A stretch of DNA of 64,000 bases from Halomonas denitrificans (GCA_019800895.1 JAHVKF010000002.1:62001-126000); one strand, 5' to 3'; shown: positions 46,901-55,644, counted from the stretch's first letter. The notes: generated from the letters alone by a model not told the origin. Translations and numbers: made by a program.

Positions 46901-47322
46901 TCGCCCGCATCCCGGCGCTGCTGCGGGCGATCGGGACCGGTCCCGAGGCGCTGCCGGCCAGTCGTACGCTCGTCCGCGAGGCCTTCGAGCGTACCCTGGC
47001 CAGCGAAACCGGCCGCTGGATTCTCAGCGGCGACCATCCCGAGTCGGCCTGCGAGCTGCCGCTGAGCGGCGTCGTCGACGGCCGCCTGGTCAATGCCGTG
47101 ATCGATCGCACCTTCGTCGATGGCGACGGCGTCCGCTGGATCATCGACTACAAGTCCGGCTACCACGCCGGCGGCGACCTGGAAGGCTTCCTCGGCGAAG
47201 AGGCCGCCCGCTACGACGTCCAGCTCGGCCTGTATCGGCGCTTGTTCGAACAGCTCGGCGAGACCGGGATCCGCACGGCGCTGTACCTGCCGCGGCACGA
47301 CCGGCTGGTGGAGACGGGCTAG
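43954..47322 (+). CDS. AddA-like UvrD-type helicase-nuclease
   Basis: The 1122-residue protein starts at ATG 43954 (overlapping the upstream stop as ATGA). Walker A APAGSGKTT lies near 20-28, then FTRKAAAEM, the helicase motif II VDEYQDTN (near 420), GDPMQSIYRF, LTRNFRS, LTMHGAKGLEWD and VAATRAREQL. A C-terminal PD-(D/E)XK domain has VIDRTF and IDYKSG (D1065, K1067) and YDVQLGLYRRL. It would unwind and trim broken DNA ends together with AddB-like. RecBCD is absent from this window. Confidence 0.9.
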   Translation: MSDREQRRHAVRPDRSVIVQAPAGSGKTTLLVERFLALLETVDAPEEILAITFTRKAAAEMKQRILRVLEPGFASDAPHERGLVACAERLRDRVVEWDLLANPQRLMIRTIDSFSHYLARSMPVASRLGPVPAPAEDTQPLYREAARRVLDRIGENTGRKSDSGDEGDGLAAALERVLLWRDHRTQDVEDLLVDLLKRREQWLRALTVTAPERDALEAVLDGLVRERLHAARDALDDALAAVGCPPEDLAALLDFAAGQLRADDGAGGLREWPGGGLPDPEPEALAGWRALGDALLTQAGSWRKSVDKRAGFPPKTEEKDRMTALLEDLREFDAVAERLDAARTLPHPRYDDREWAVLEALIQVLRQAAAELAVVFAERAQTDFTGLSGAALTALGDDEAGYTDLGLYLDRRIRHILVDEYQDTNWAQFHLLEKLTHGWEPDDGRTLFLVGDPMQSIYRFREAEVGLFMRTRDRGIGDLVLDDVRLTRNFRSRAEVVDWVNERLGPVFPDHEDIAAGAVAYAPSEAGRGAGGRVELHALPDDAAEAERIARLLGEAIDAHRDDANWRAAIIVRSRNHLQAILPALKRHGLPFRAVKLDPLIARPVVQDLLALTRAIRLPADTAALLAALRAPWCGLRLADLHRLAGDGADPHAADAILRLDGDARARAERVYAALERARGRIGRRPLRALVEGTWLRLGGPHLLEHPDADRADAAQYLDLLESAEADGLLDDLGAFEERLAAGYTAGATVRDPAADGVRLEILTMHGAKGLEWDLVVLPQLDRGTGGSQRDLLYWLPFTRPDGDEAVLLAPLRAADQPSNSPLIDLIRNEQRQREDYESQRLLYVAATRAREQLVLTTALDPDRKGGPKPGRGTLLERLWPGCGTDFLDALAAEADPPASAAPGVATPAVPDLRRAPEGWRPRRDEALAWAPDLPPREREVEIEFNWAGAEARRTGQVLHRLLEHVGRIGVEAVVDDDRDGLIARIPALLRAIGTGPEALPASRTLVREAFERTLASETGRWILSGDHPESACELPLSGVVDGRLVNAVIDRTFVDGDGVRWIIDYKSGYHAGGDLEGFLGEEAARYDVQLGLYRRLFEQLGETGIRTALYLPRHDRLVETG

Positions 47323-47324
47323 AA

Positions 47325-47440
47325 ACGGGGCGAGGGGCTCGGGGGCAGCGACTCGTAAAACCCGCGGTTTCGGCGCCGGGGTTACTTCTACTTGCCCCTG
47401 ATCCCTGTTCCCTGTTCACTCGCCCCTCGTCCCTGCCCCG
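47325..47440. repeat. Inverted-repeat element 1 (G-rich arm, hairpin, C-rich arm)
   Basis: A G-rich arm (about 47325-47347) is followed by the hairpin AAACC-CGC-GGTTT (47358-47370) and a C-rich arm (about 47391-47440) of CCCCT and TCCCT steps. The same order occurs at 48011-48145 after the lipoprotein gene. Confidence 0.5.
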
Positions 47441-47510
47441 ACGTCCCGGTTCAGAAAGCATTCAGCCGTCGCGGGAAACAATGGCGCCTGCAATGAACCG
47501 GAGAACCGCG

Positions 47511-48002
47511 ATGATGCGCCGATTCCTGATCTCGATTCCGCTTGCCGGGATGCTGTTCCTGAGCGGTTGTGCAACGACGGCGGGACCGCGCGAGCAGAAC
47601 GGCGCGGTCCTGGGCGCCGCCCTGGGCGGGCTGTTCGGCGCTGCGGCCAGCTACTCGCGCCACAACGACTACTACCACGGCGGCGACGGCTTCAGTACCG
47701 CCGCGATCGTGATCGGCGCGATCGCCGGGGCCGCGATCGGCGGCGCGATCGGACGCAGCATGGACGAGCGCGATTACGCCCACGCGAGCTACGCGATGGA
47801 GCATTCGCGCACCGGCCAGCCGACCCGGTGGCACAACCCCGATACCGGCTACGACTACTCGATGACGCCGACCGATACCTACTACGGCGAAACCGGCCCC
47901 TGCCGGGAATACGTCATGGAAGCCACGATCGGAGGCCGGCCGGAAACCGTCTACGGCACGGCCTGCCGCCAGGCGGACGGCAGCTGGAAGATCGAGGATT
48001 GA
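47511..48002 (+). CDS. Glycine-zipper lipoprotein
   Basis: The 163-residue product starts at ATG 47511 (GGAG at 47500 gives seven bases spacing). The signal MMRRFLISIPLAGMLFLSGC carries a lipobox with Cys20. Residues about 32-50 and 64-82 are two glycine-zipper helices (GAVLGAALGGLFGAAAS, IGAIAGAAIGGAIG), and the C-terminal half (YREYV-type, ATIGGRPETVYGTACRQADG) resembles 17-kDa surface antigen/OmpA-like lipoproteins. It probably anchors in the outer membrane. Both flanks hold related inverted-repeat elements. Confidence 0.85.
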   Translation: MMRRFLISIPLAGMLFLSGCATTAGPREQNGAVLGAALGGLFGAAASYSRHNDYYHGGDGFSTAAIVIGAIAGAAIGGAIGRSMDERDYAHASYAMEHSRTGQPTRWHNPDTGYDYSMTPTDTYYGETGPCREYVMEATIGGRPETVYGTACRQADGSWKIED

Positions 48003-48010
48003 GGCTGAAA

Positions 48011-48145
48011 GGCAGGGGCCAGGGAAGAGGGGTCAGGGACGAGTGAAAACCGGTGCTGACGACGAAGGGTTTTCGCTGTTTCACTAGCCCCTAGGCCCTA
48101 GCCCCTCGCCCCTGGTCCCTTTCCCCTTTCCCCTTTCCCCTTCCC
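48011..48145. repeat. Inverted-repeat element 2 (G-rich arm, hairpin, C-rich arm)
   Basis: G-rich arm 48011-48043, hairpin GAAAACC (48045-48051) / GGTTTTC (48068-48074), C-rich arm 48087-48145. The minus strand of the C-rich arm contains several G3-G4 runs separated by AAA, which could form a G-quadruplex. Confidence 0.55.
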
Positions 48146-48157
48146 GCTGCCGTCCGG

Positions 48158-48640
48158 TCACCACCCCCGCGTGCCGGGGCCGCCCTTGAACGGCCCCTTG
48201 ACCCAGCTCAGGATCCAGCCGCCGTAGAAGTCCCCTTCCTGCGGCTGGACGCGCTCGCCGGCCACGAAGCACGCGCTGACCCTGCGGGCGTAGAACGAGA
48301 CGTGGCCCTCGAGCCGCTGATCGGTCGGGTCCGGGTAGGCCCAGCAGGCATCGTCGATCCGGCCCGTGCGAGTTTCCAGATGCCAGTACCGCGCCTGGCC
48401 CTTCCACTCGCAGAACGTCCGCGTGTCGCTCGGAACCAGGCGGTCGAAGTCCACGTCGTCCGGCGGGATATAGAAGCACGGTGGGTGGGAAGTCTCCAGC
48501 ACGCGAACCGCGTTGCGGGTGTCCGCGAGCACATGGTCGCCGTGTTCGACGCGGATCGGCCAGTCGATCGCCTCGATTCGCGGCGGACGTGGGTAGTCCC
48601 AGACGGACTCGGCATCGGGTAGCGGGGGATTCAGGTCCAT
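48158..48640 (-). CDS. DUF427-domain protein
   Basis: The 160-residue soluble protein has the DUF427 pattern: a beta-rich core with VLADTRNAVRVLETSHPPCF, CEWKGQARYW, AWAYPDP-like and GWILSWVKGPFKGG at the C-terminus. Function unknown in the family. It is monocistronic. Its 3' end abuts the inverted-repeat element. Confidence 0.85.
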   Translation of the reverse strand: MDLNPPLPDAESVWDYPRPPRIEAIDWPIRVEHGDHVLADTRNAVRVLETSHPPCFYIPPDDVDFDRLVPSDTRTFCEWKGQARYWHLETRTGRIDDACWAYPDPTDQRLEGHVSFYARRVSACFVAGERVQPQEGDFYGGWILSWVKGPFKGGPGTRGW

Positions 48641-48823
48641 GCAGGCAGCCTAGGGGGCCGCCGTCGACCCGTCGTCAACAACCCGTCCTCGATATCCCGC
48701 CCGAGGCAGCTCGCCGCTGCGGGGCCTGCGCCTCGAACAGGGCGCGCGCCAACCAACGGCACATGTCCTGCGCCGTCCCGGGGGCGATACTCGGGCCTCG
48801 ACTCTTCCTGCAAGGACCCGCCC

Positions 48824-50932
48824 ATGCATTGCCGGCTCGCGATCCGACGTCTCCTTCTCTCGGCCGTACTGGTCGGGCCCATCTTCGCTCTCGCCCAGGA
48901 GGACCTCGCCGAGGCCGCGACCGGGCCCACCGCAACGCCGGCAGCGGCGAGCAGCGATACCGAAGACACCGCGGCACGCGACTTCGAATGGCTGCGCGAA
49001 CCGGGCTTCGATACGGTCGTCTGCCCGTTCCGCGGTGCGATCGACTACGACCCGGGCCGGATCGAATGCGGCCTGATCCGGGTTCCGGAGAACCGCGAAG
49101 TCGACGACAGCCGGACGATCGAACTCCTGTTCGCCCGCATCAAGGCAACCGGCGAGGACAAGGAAGGGGAACCGGTCGAGATCCGCGACGACCCGATCGT
49201 CTACCTCACCGGCGGGCCCGGCGTGTCGATCCGCACCTACGTCGATCGCTTCAAGGATCACACGGTGATCCAGCAGCGCGACCTGATCGTGCTCGAACAG
49301 CGCGGCATCGCCAACTCGGGCGATTTCTGCCCCTTCTGGGGCGCCCGCAACCGGGCCGACCGGATTCGGCCCGAATTCAAAGACGCGCAGCGCGCGGCCC
49401 TGGACGACGCGCGCGAATGCATCGAACGCGCGCGCGGCGCCGGCATCGACCTATCCGGCTACCACACCTTCGAAAACGCCCGCGATGTCCGCGCCCTGCG
49501 ATTGGCCCTGGGCCTGGACTCGTGGAACGTCTGGGGCATTTCCTACGGCTCCGTGCTCGGCCAGGCGGTGCTGCAGGTCGACCCGGACGGCGTACAGGCC
49601 ATGGTCATCGACGCGATCGTGCCGCTGGACCTCGAAGCACTGATGCGCCTGCCGCACTGGTACGCACGGCTGCTCGATCGATTCTTCGAGGCCTGTGCCG
49701 CGCAGGACGGCTGCGCAGATGCCTATCCGGACCTGGAGGCGCGCTATCGCGACGCGATCGCGACCCTGCTCGAGCGTCCCGTGGAGGTCGACGTTCCGGC
49801 CGGCGAGCTGTATCCGGACGGACGCGCCTGGATCTTCCAGGACGTGATCGCCGGCCTGCCGTTCGGCGTTGCCTACGAGCAGAAGACCCACGCGGCGATC
49901 CCCGCCCTCATGGACGGCCTGGCCCGCCAGGTCGAGCAGGGCAACGAGGCCTTCTTCCGGGCCATCGCGCTGGCGGCCGACGACGGCATGGGTATCTCGG
50001 TGAGCATGGGCATGGCGGCCGGCGTGCGCTGCCTGGACGGCTACTTCGAGAAGAACGCCGCCGAGGCGTCCCGTGACGAAGCCGAGCATCCGCTGCTGAG
50101 CGCGGCCTTCGGCGGCGCCGAGTTCCGTCGGGAGGCCGCCGACCTGTGCCGCGAACTCGGCCTGGCACCGCGCGACGCCTCGCAGTACGCGCTCCGCGAC
50201 ACGGATGTGCCGCTGGTGATCGCCAACGGCGCCTGGGACCCCATCACCCCACCACCGCTGGCGCGCTACGTGGCCGAGAAGATGCCGTCGGCGCGCTACG
50301 TCGAGTTCCCCCATGCCGGCCACGGCCCGACCCGCTCGATCGAGTGCGCGGGCGGCTTCATGAATGCGTTCTTCGACGATCCCGGCGCCGAACTGGACAT
50401 GGACTGCGTCGAGGACGGCGAGGAAGCCGCCGAGTACATCACCGCCTACCTCGCCACGGACGCCGCGCAGCACGCCTTGATCCTGGCCGAAACCGACGAG
50501 AAGCGCCTGGCCATGCACGCCGGCTGGATCGGTGCATCCCTGGCCGGGACCCTGGTCGGCCTGCTGGTTCTTCCCACGGCATGGGCATCGCGGCGCCTGG
50601 ACCGGAGGACCGTCGCCCGCGCCGGCCGGTCCCGCCTGTGGACCGGCCTGGCGGCGCTCGCCGCAGTGCTCTTCGTGGCCGGCCTCGGCATCGGCGGCGC
50701 GCTGACCGCGAAAACGACCCCGGTCCTGCTCCTGTTCGGGATCGCCGGGCCGGCCCCGTGGACCGCGTGGTTCGGGCCCCTCGCCGCATTGATCGGCCTC
50801 TGGGCGCTGGTCTCGGTGATCCTGTACCGGAAGGCGCTACCGCGGGCCACCACGCTCGGCCTGGTGCTGACCGCTTCGGCATCGATCAGTGTCGGCGTGT
50901 TCGGGTGGGCCTGGGACTTGTGGCCCTTCTGA
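48824..50932 (+). CDS. Exported alpha/beta hydrolase (TAP-like) with C-terminal membrane tail
   Basis: The 702-residue protein has a signal peptide (about 1-24, ends ALAQ). Residues about 55-540 form an alpha/beta hydrolase of the tripeptidyl-aminopeptidase-like group: GGPG oxyanion motif, GISYGS nucleophile S240, GAWDP D472, and GHG H500. The last ~140 residues add four hydrophobic helices (about 565-700), not usual for the family, which would anchor the enzyme in the inner membrane. Likely an esterase or peptidase on small substrates. It is convergent with the diguanylate cyclase gene. Confidence 0.85.
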   Translation: MHCRLAIRRLLLSAVLVGPIFALAQEDLAEAATGPTATPAAASSDTEDTAARDFEWLREPGFDTVVCPFRGAIDYDPGRIECGLIRVPENREVDDSRTIELLFARIKATGEDKEGEPVEIRDDPIVYLTGGPGVSIRTYVDRFKDHTVIQQRDLIVLEQRGIANSGDFCPFWGARNRADRIRPEFKDAQRAALDDARECIERARGAGIDLSGYHTFENARDVRALRLALGLDSWNVWGISYGSVLGQAVLQVDPDGVQAMVIDAIVPLDLEALMRLPHWYARLLDRFFEACAAQDGCADAYPDLEARYRDAIATLLERPVEVDVPAGELYPDGRAWIFQDVIAGLPFGVAYEQKTHAAIPALMDGLARQVEQGNEAFFRAIALAADDGMGISVSMGMAAGVRCLDGYFEKNAAEASRDEAEHPLLSAAFGGAEFRREAADLCRELGLAPRDASQYALRDTDVPLVIANGAWDPITPPPLARYVAEKMPSARYVEFPHAGHGPTRSIECAGGFMNAFFDDPGAELDMDCVEDGEEAAEYITAYLATDAAQHALILAETDEKRLAMHAGWIGASLAGTLVGLLVLPTAWASRRLDRRTVARAGRSRLWTGLAALAAVLFVAGLGIGGALTAKTTPVLLLFGIAGPAPWTAWFGPLAALIGLWALVSVILYRKALPRATTLGLVLTASASISVGVFGWAWDLWPF

Positions 50933-51016
50933 CGCTTCTCCGATTCAGGGAGCGGAATACCGGTGCCGAGGGCTCGCGCCGGGGGATCCACCCCGGCCGC
51001 CCGCTCCCGCCTGCGC

Positions 51017-52093
51017 CTACTCGCTTCCGAGATTGAGCCGGTCGGTCTTCGGCGAGATCGGAACGGGGCGGACGCCGTCGCCGGCGTCGGCGACCTCGAT
51101 CCGGTCGCGGCCGGCCTGCTTGGCGCGGTACAGGGCCCGGTCGGCGCGGGAGACCCACGCCGGCCAGTCCTCGCCCGGCTGCAGCATGGCGACACCGGCC
51201 GAAAAGCGGAGCACCTCGCCGCCGAAGGCCAGCCGGCCCGAGACCCTGGCATGCAGCCGTTCGACGGCGCGCCGGGCCGAGTCAGCGTCGTCGCCTTCGA
51301 GCAGAACCACGAACTCCTCGCCGCCGAAGCGGTAGAAGCCGTCCTCGGCCCGCAGCGTGGCGCGGACCGCGTCGGCGAAGCTCTGCAAGGCTTCGTCGCC
51401 GGCTTCGTGACCCTGCTCGTCGTTGATTCGCTTGAAGAAATCCAGGTCGAGCAGGACCAGCGTGAACGGACGCCCGGTGCGCCGGTGGCGCGCGATCGCG
51501 GCATTCAGGTCGCGGCGCATCATCCGCCGGTTGCCGGCAAAGGTCAGCGGGTCCTGAAGCGCCAGCAGTTCGAGCTGGTCCTGGTAGCTGGCCAGGCGGT
51601 GGGCGAAGATCCATGCGAAGGTCGTGACCAGCAGCGCAGTGACGACATAGGTCACGCCTTCGAGGGTCGACTCGAACAGGCTGGTCTCGATGATCAGGAC
51701 CGTGGTCAGGATCAGGTTGGCGACCAGCGCGAAGCGACGGGAAGTCAACAGGAAGTTGACCCAGAGCACGACATAGCCCCACAGGATGCCGGTCCGGCCG
51801 AACATGGCGGTCGACGCGATGCAGGCCACGACCGTGGCGGCGCAGAAGAAGATGCCGGCGCGGCGGGTCCGGCCGGACTTCAACGCGTAGACCAGGACCA
51901 GCAACATGCTGATGACGATCATCAGGTTGACGGTGCCGCCGAAATAGAACCCGAACGCGTAGCGATAGATGACGAAGCCGGTGACCACCAGCGAGGCCAG
52001 CAGTCCGAACAGCACGATCATCGAGAACTGGTAGTCCTCGCGGAACTGCTTGCGCACGCGCGACCAGTCGATACGGCGGCTGGATTCGGTCAT
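51017..52093 (-). CDS. Membrane diguanylate cyclase
   Basis: This 358-residue protein starts at ATG 52093. Five or six TM helices (about 22-182) are followed by a short linker and a GGDEF domain with GGEEF at 257-261. The RxxD inhibitory site (RAED) lies five residues before it, so feedback-regulated cyclase activity is expected. The conserved ALQDPLTFAGNRR and LDFFKRINDEQGHEAGD segments are intact. It is divergent from the M36 protease gene across a region holding a 20-bp perfect palindrome. Confidence 0.92.
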   Translation of the reverse strand: MTESSRRIDWSRVRKQFREDYQFSMIVLFGLLASLVVTGFVIYRYAFGFYFGGTVNLMIVISMLLVLVYALKSGRTRRAGIFFCAATVVACIASTAMFGRTGILWGYVVLWVNFLLTSRRFALVANLILTTVLIIETSLFESTLEGVTYVVTALLVTTFAWIFAHRLASYQDQLELLALQDPLTFAGNRRMMRRDLNAAIARHRRTGRPFTLVLLDLDFFKRINDEQGHEAGDEALQSFADAVRATLRAEDGFYRFGGEEFVVLLEGDDADSARRAVERLHARVSGRLAFGGEVLRFSAGVAMLQPGEDWPAWVSRADRALYRAKQAGRDRIEVADAGDGVRPVPISPKTDRLNLGSE

Positions 52094-52171
52094 GGCGTCG
52101 AGTCTCCGGACTTCGACCGCTGGGTGAGAAAAGTGTACGCCATCGCCGGCGCCGCTCGATGCGCAGGGGAC

Positions 52172-52191
52172 CGACCGGCCCGGGCCGGTCG
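52172..52191. promoter_or_regulatory. 20-bp perfect palindrome between divergent genes
   Basis: CGACCGGCCCGGGCCGGTCG is its own reverse complement over all 20 bases, 79 bp from the cyclase start and 82 bp from the protease start. Equal distance to both starts suggests a shared operator, but a chance GC palindrome is possible. Confidence 0.35.
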
Positions 52192-52272
52192 CGCCGGACA
52201 TCGCTTCGTGCCAGAATGGTCGGCGGGGGACGCACCGATTTCCACGATCAATACCCGAGGGATAGCACCGTC

Positions 52273-54528
52273 ATGAATTCGATTCGACACGGCCTGCTGC
52301 TGGCCGCGCTGGGGCTCTGCGTTTCCGTCGCCGCTGCGACTTCACCGGAACAACGGGCACTGGTCGCGCTGGCCGAACGGGCCAATGCGCTGGATCTGCG
52401 CGCCGGCGATCTCGCCGACGTCCGCATCCGCGATGCCTACACCAGCCGCCACAACGGCATCACCCATGTCTGGCTCCAGCAGTACGTCGACGGGCTTCCG
52501 GTGGCGCTGGGCGTGGCCAACGCCAACGTCGGGCGCGAGGGCGACGTCCTCAGCCTGCACAGCCGGATGAGTTCGAACGCGCTCGCGCGCACGGCGCGGC
52601 GTTCGCCGACGCTCGACGCGGTCGAAGCCGCGCTTCGCTACGGGCGCGAACGCGGTCTCGACGGCTCGGTTCCGCCGCAGGTCATCGCGCGCTCCAGCGA
52701 CGAGGACCTGCTTCTGTCGGGCGGATCGCTGGCCGAAGGGGAGATTCCGGCACGCCTGTCGTGGTACGAACACAAGGGCGATCTCCGGCTCGTCTGGGAC
52801 CTCGCGGTCGACCATCGCGGCCATTCGGACTGGTACAACGCGTTCGTCGACGCGCACAGCGGCGAGATCCTGTTCGCGGTCAACTGGACGCAGGAGGCGA
52901 GCTACCGGGTCTTCCCGGAGCCGCTCGAGCACCCCGGCGAAGGTCCGGACCAGGTGGTCGTGGATCCGCACGACCCGGACGCCTCGCCGCTGGCCTGGCA
53001 CGACGACGGCAGCCAGACCTACACCGACACCCGGGGCAACAACGTCCGCGCGCAGGAAGACACGGATGCCAACAACAGTGGCGGCCGACGGCCGGACGGC
53101 GGGGCGGCGCTGGTGTTCGACTTCCCGATCGACCTGACCACCCAGCAGCCGAACGAGTACGAGGAGTTCGCGGTCACCAACCTGTTCTACTGGAACAACC
53201 GCATCCACGACGTGCTCTGGCACTTCGGCTTCGACGAGCCGGCCGGCAATTTCCAGGTCGACAACTTCGGCAACGGCGGCCTCGGCAACGACCTGGTCAT
53301 TGCCGATGCGCAGGACGGCTCGGGCACCAACAACGCCAACTTCTCGACCCCGCCGGACGGTTCGCCGGGCCGGATGCAGATGTTCCGGTTCACCGGGTCC
53401 AGCCCGGCCACGCTCACCGTCGACGCGCCGGCCGCGAGCGCCGGTGACTACGTCGCGGCCGCCGCCGGCTTCGGCGCCGCCGTTCTCGATCCGGGCACCA
53501 GCGGCACCTTCGAACGGGTCTCGGACGGCTCGGCCATCCCCGACGAAGGCTGCGGCCCGCTGACCGGCTTCACCGCCGGCAACATCGCGCTGGTCCGGCG
53601 CGGCAATTGCCAGTTCGGCACCAAGGCGCTGAACGCCGAGAACGCCGGCGCCGCGGCCGTGGTCGTGATCAACAACAACGGTGGGAACGACACGCTGACC
53701 ATGTCGGCCGGCAACGACGGCGGCCAGGTGACGATTCCCGTGGCGATGATCGGCAACCAGGACGGCGACGCGATCGTGGCCGACCTGGGCGGCACGGTCA
53801 CCGGACGGCTGTACAACGACAGCGGCGCCGGCCTGGACCGCGACTCCGATCTCGATGCCGGCATCATCGCCCACGAATACGGCCACGGCGTCTCCAACCG
53901 CCTGACCGGCGGCCCGTCGGCGGCGTCGTGCCTGTTCGGCAGCCAGCAGGCCGGCGAAGGCTGGAGCGACTTCCTGGCCCTGTGGTTCACCGCCAAGGTC
54001 GGCGACTCGGCCGAGGACCTGCGCGGCATGGGCAGCTGGGCGACCTTCCAGGACAACGTGCCCGGCGCAGGCATCCGCCCCTGGCCCTACACGCGCGACA
54101 TGAGCGCCAACCCCGCGACCTACGAATCGATCGGATCGGTCAGCGTGCCGCACGGCGTCGGTACGGTCTTCAATACCGTGCTGTGGGACCTGTACTGGAA
54201 CCTGGTCGACAAGTACGGCTTCGACCCCGATTTCATCGACGGCAACGGCGGCAATCACGTCGCGATGCAGCTGGTCCTCGACGGCATGAAGCTGCAGCCC
54301 TGCGGTCCGACCTTCCTGGATACGCGCGACGCGATGCTGCTGGCCGACCAGCAGACCTACGGCGGCGCCAACCAGTGCGAGATCTGGCAGGCCTTCGCCC
54401 GCCGCGGCATGGGCGTGGACGCCGACGACGGCGGTGGCCCGACGTCGCTGAGCGTCACCAACGGCTTCGAAATGCCGGCGGCGTGCAACGAGAACTTCTT
54501 CTCCGACGGGTTCGAAGCATCGCGCTGA
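52273..54528 (+). CDS. Secreted M36 (fungalysin)-type metalloprotease with PA insert
   Basis: This 751-residue protein starts at ATG 52273 with a signal peptide (about 1-21, ends VAAAT). A FTP/PepSY-like propeptide (to about 210) precedes the catalytic region. A PA domain (about 410-515: AGNIALVRRGNCQFGTKALN) is inserted before the zinc motif HEYGH (534-538); the third ligand is in GEGWSD (E562). The protein ends in AACNENFFSDGFEASR, a short tail shared with the S8 protease at 59571. Degrades extracellular protein, presumably activated by propeptide removal. A strong hairpin follows the stop. Confidence 0.9.
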   Translation: MNSIRHGLLLAALGLCVSVAAATSPEQRALVALAERANALDLRAGDLADVRIRDAYTSRHNGITHVWLQQYVDGLPVALGVANANVGREGDVLSLHSRMSSNALARTARRSPTLDAVEAALRYGRERGLDGSVPPQVIARSSDEDLLLSGGSLAEGEIPARLSWYEHKGDLRLVWDLAVDHRGHSDWYNAFVDAHSGEILFAVNWTQEASYRVFPEPLEHPGEGPDQVVVDPHDPDASPLAWHDDGSQTYTDTRGNNVRAQEDTDANNSGGRRPDGGAALVFDFPIDLTTQQPNEYEEFAVTNLFYWNNRIHDVLWHFGFDEPAGNFQVDNFGNGGLGNDLVIADAQDGSGTNNANFSTPPDGSPGRMQMFRFTGSSPATLTVDAPAASAGDYVAAAAGFGAAVLDPGTSGTFERVSDGSAIPDEGCGPLTGFTAGNIALVRRGNCQFGTKALNAENAGAAAVVVINNNGGNDTLTMSAGNDGGQVTIPVAMIGNQDGDAIVADLGGTVTGRLYNDSGAGLDRDSDLDAGIIAHEYGHGVSNRLTGGPSAASCLFGSQQAGEGWSDFLALWFTAKVGDSAEDLRGMGSWATFQDNVPGAGIRPWPYTRDMSANPATYESIGSVSVPHGVGTVFNTVLWDLYWNLVDKYGFDPDFIDGNGGNHVAMQLVLDGMKLQPCGPTFLDTRDAMLLADQQTYGGANQCEIWQAFARRGMGVDADDGGGPTSLSVTNGFEMPAACNENFFSDGFEASR

Positions 54529-54551
54529 CGCGCTGACGCGCCGACGAAGAT

Positions 54552-54587
54552 CGACACGGGCGGCCGGTCCGACCGGCCGCCCTGTCG
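54552..54587. terminator. Long hairpin between convergent genes
   Basis: A 16-bp stem (CGACA-GGGCGGCCGGT / ACCGGCCGCCC-TGTCG) with one bulged C and a 3-base loop lies 24 bp past the M36 stop. It lacks a T-run but is placed to end transcription from both the protease and the MBL gene. Confidence 0.6.
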
Positions 54588-54624
54588 GTTGCGTGGTTCG
54601 AAAGTGCGGGTCGCGGGACGCGCG

Positions 54625-55605
54625 TCAACCGCCCTTCATGCCCCGGACGTTCAGTTCGACCCAGCGTTCGGGGCCGATGAACCCGCCGCCCCAGAAATCG
54701 TCGAAGTCCGCCGTCGGCGCTTCGGCCTGGATGGCGTCGAGTTCGAGACCGGCTTCGAGGTGCTGCTGGAGTCGCCGGAGCACGGTGGCCAGCATGTCGC
54801 GGTATTCGCGGACCTGCTCGCGCTCCAGCACCGGCCCGCCGTGCCCGGGGATGAACCGGGTCTCGTCGTCCGCCATCGCCAGCATTCGATCGACGGCGTC
54901 GACCATGCCGGTCAGGCTGCCGCCGGATCCGTAGTCGATGAACGGGTACATGCCGTAGAACACGATGTCGCCGGTATGGATGACGTTGGCTTCGCGGAGA
55001 TGAACCACCGCGTCGCCGTCCGTATGGGCACCGGGCAGGTGGATGGCGTGGACCGTGTGTCCGCCGAGATGGAACGTCACTTCGTCGTTGAAGGTCACGA
55101 CCGGAAGCGCCGCGTCCGGTGCCGGCGGCACGTCCATGTCGAAGAACTCCATGAACTGGCCGGCCGAGAGACGTTCGCGCACGTTGTCGTGGGCCACGAT
55201 CAGGGAACCGGACTCCGCGAGGTTCTCGTTACCCCCGGTGTGGTCGCCGTGCCAGTGGGTGTTGAAGACGAAGCGCACGGGCGCATCGGTGATGCCGGCA
55301 ACGGCCGCTCGAATCTTCTCGGTCAGCGGCGCATACTGGTCGTCGATCAGGAACGCCCCCTGCTCACCGACGACCAGTCCCAGGTTGCCGCCCGCGCCTT
55401 CGAGCACGTGGACACCGTCCACGATCGCGGTCGCCCGGATCTCGACTTCGGAAAAATCGCGCTGGGCCGCGACCGGTGCCGCCAGCGCGAGCAGCACGGC
55501 GAGGGTCGTGACGAGTAGCGGCGCGGACAGGGAACCGGGCCGGCGCATCGGCAAGCCGGCCGGAGGATTCACGGCGCTGGAGCGCCGATGGGAGGGGGTC
55601 TTCAT
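54625..55605 (-). CDS. Exported metallo-beta-lactamase-fold hydrolase
   Basis: The 326-residue protein has an N-terminal signal region (about 24-48, ends PVAAQ). The metallo-beta-lactamase zinc motif is THWHGDH, followed by HLPGAHTDGD, HTGD and PGHGGP. This is the exported MBL group that includes quinoprotein relay and B-type relatives; the substrate is unknown. ATG 55605 has AGGAG eight bases upstream; ATG 55548 is the alternative. It is divergent from the FHA-EAL gene. Confidence 0.88.
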   Translation of the reverse strand: MKTPSHRRSSAVNPPAGLPMRRPGSLSAPLLVTTLAVLLALAAPVAAQRDFSEVEIRATAIVDGVHVLEGAGGNLGLVVGEQGAFLIDDQYAPLTEKIRAAVAGITDAPVRFVFNTHWHGDHTGGNENLAESGSLIVAHDNVRERLSAGQFMEFFDMDVPPAPDAALPVVTFNDEVTFHLGGHTVHAIHLPGAHTDGDAVVHLREANVIHTGDIVFYGMYPFIDYGSGGSLTGMVDAVDRMLAMADDETRFIPGHGGPVLEREQVREYRDMLATVLRRLQQHLEAGLELDAIQAEAPTADFDDFWGGGFIGPERWVELNVRGMKGG

Positions 55606-55644
55606 GGTCGATCTCCTGGCCTGGGCCATGCTGCACAAAGGTCC

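Noticed and set aside
41141-47298. Very long minus-strand frames (922 and 1136 codons) opposite the AddB/AddA-like genes
   Set aside because: The plus-strand frames have helicase and nuclease motifs; the antisense frames have none and skewed composition.
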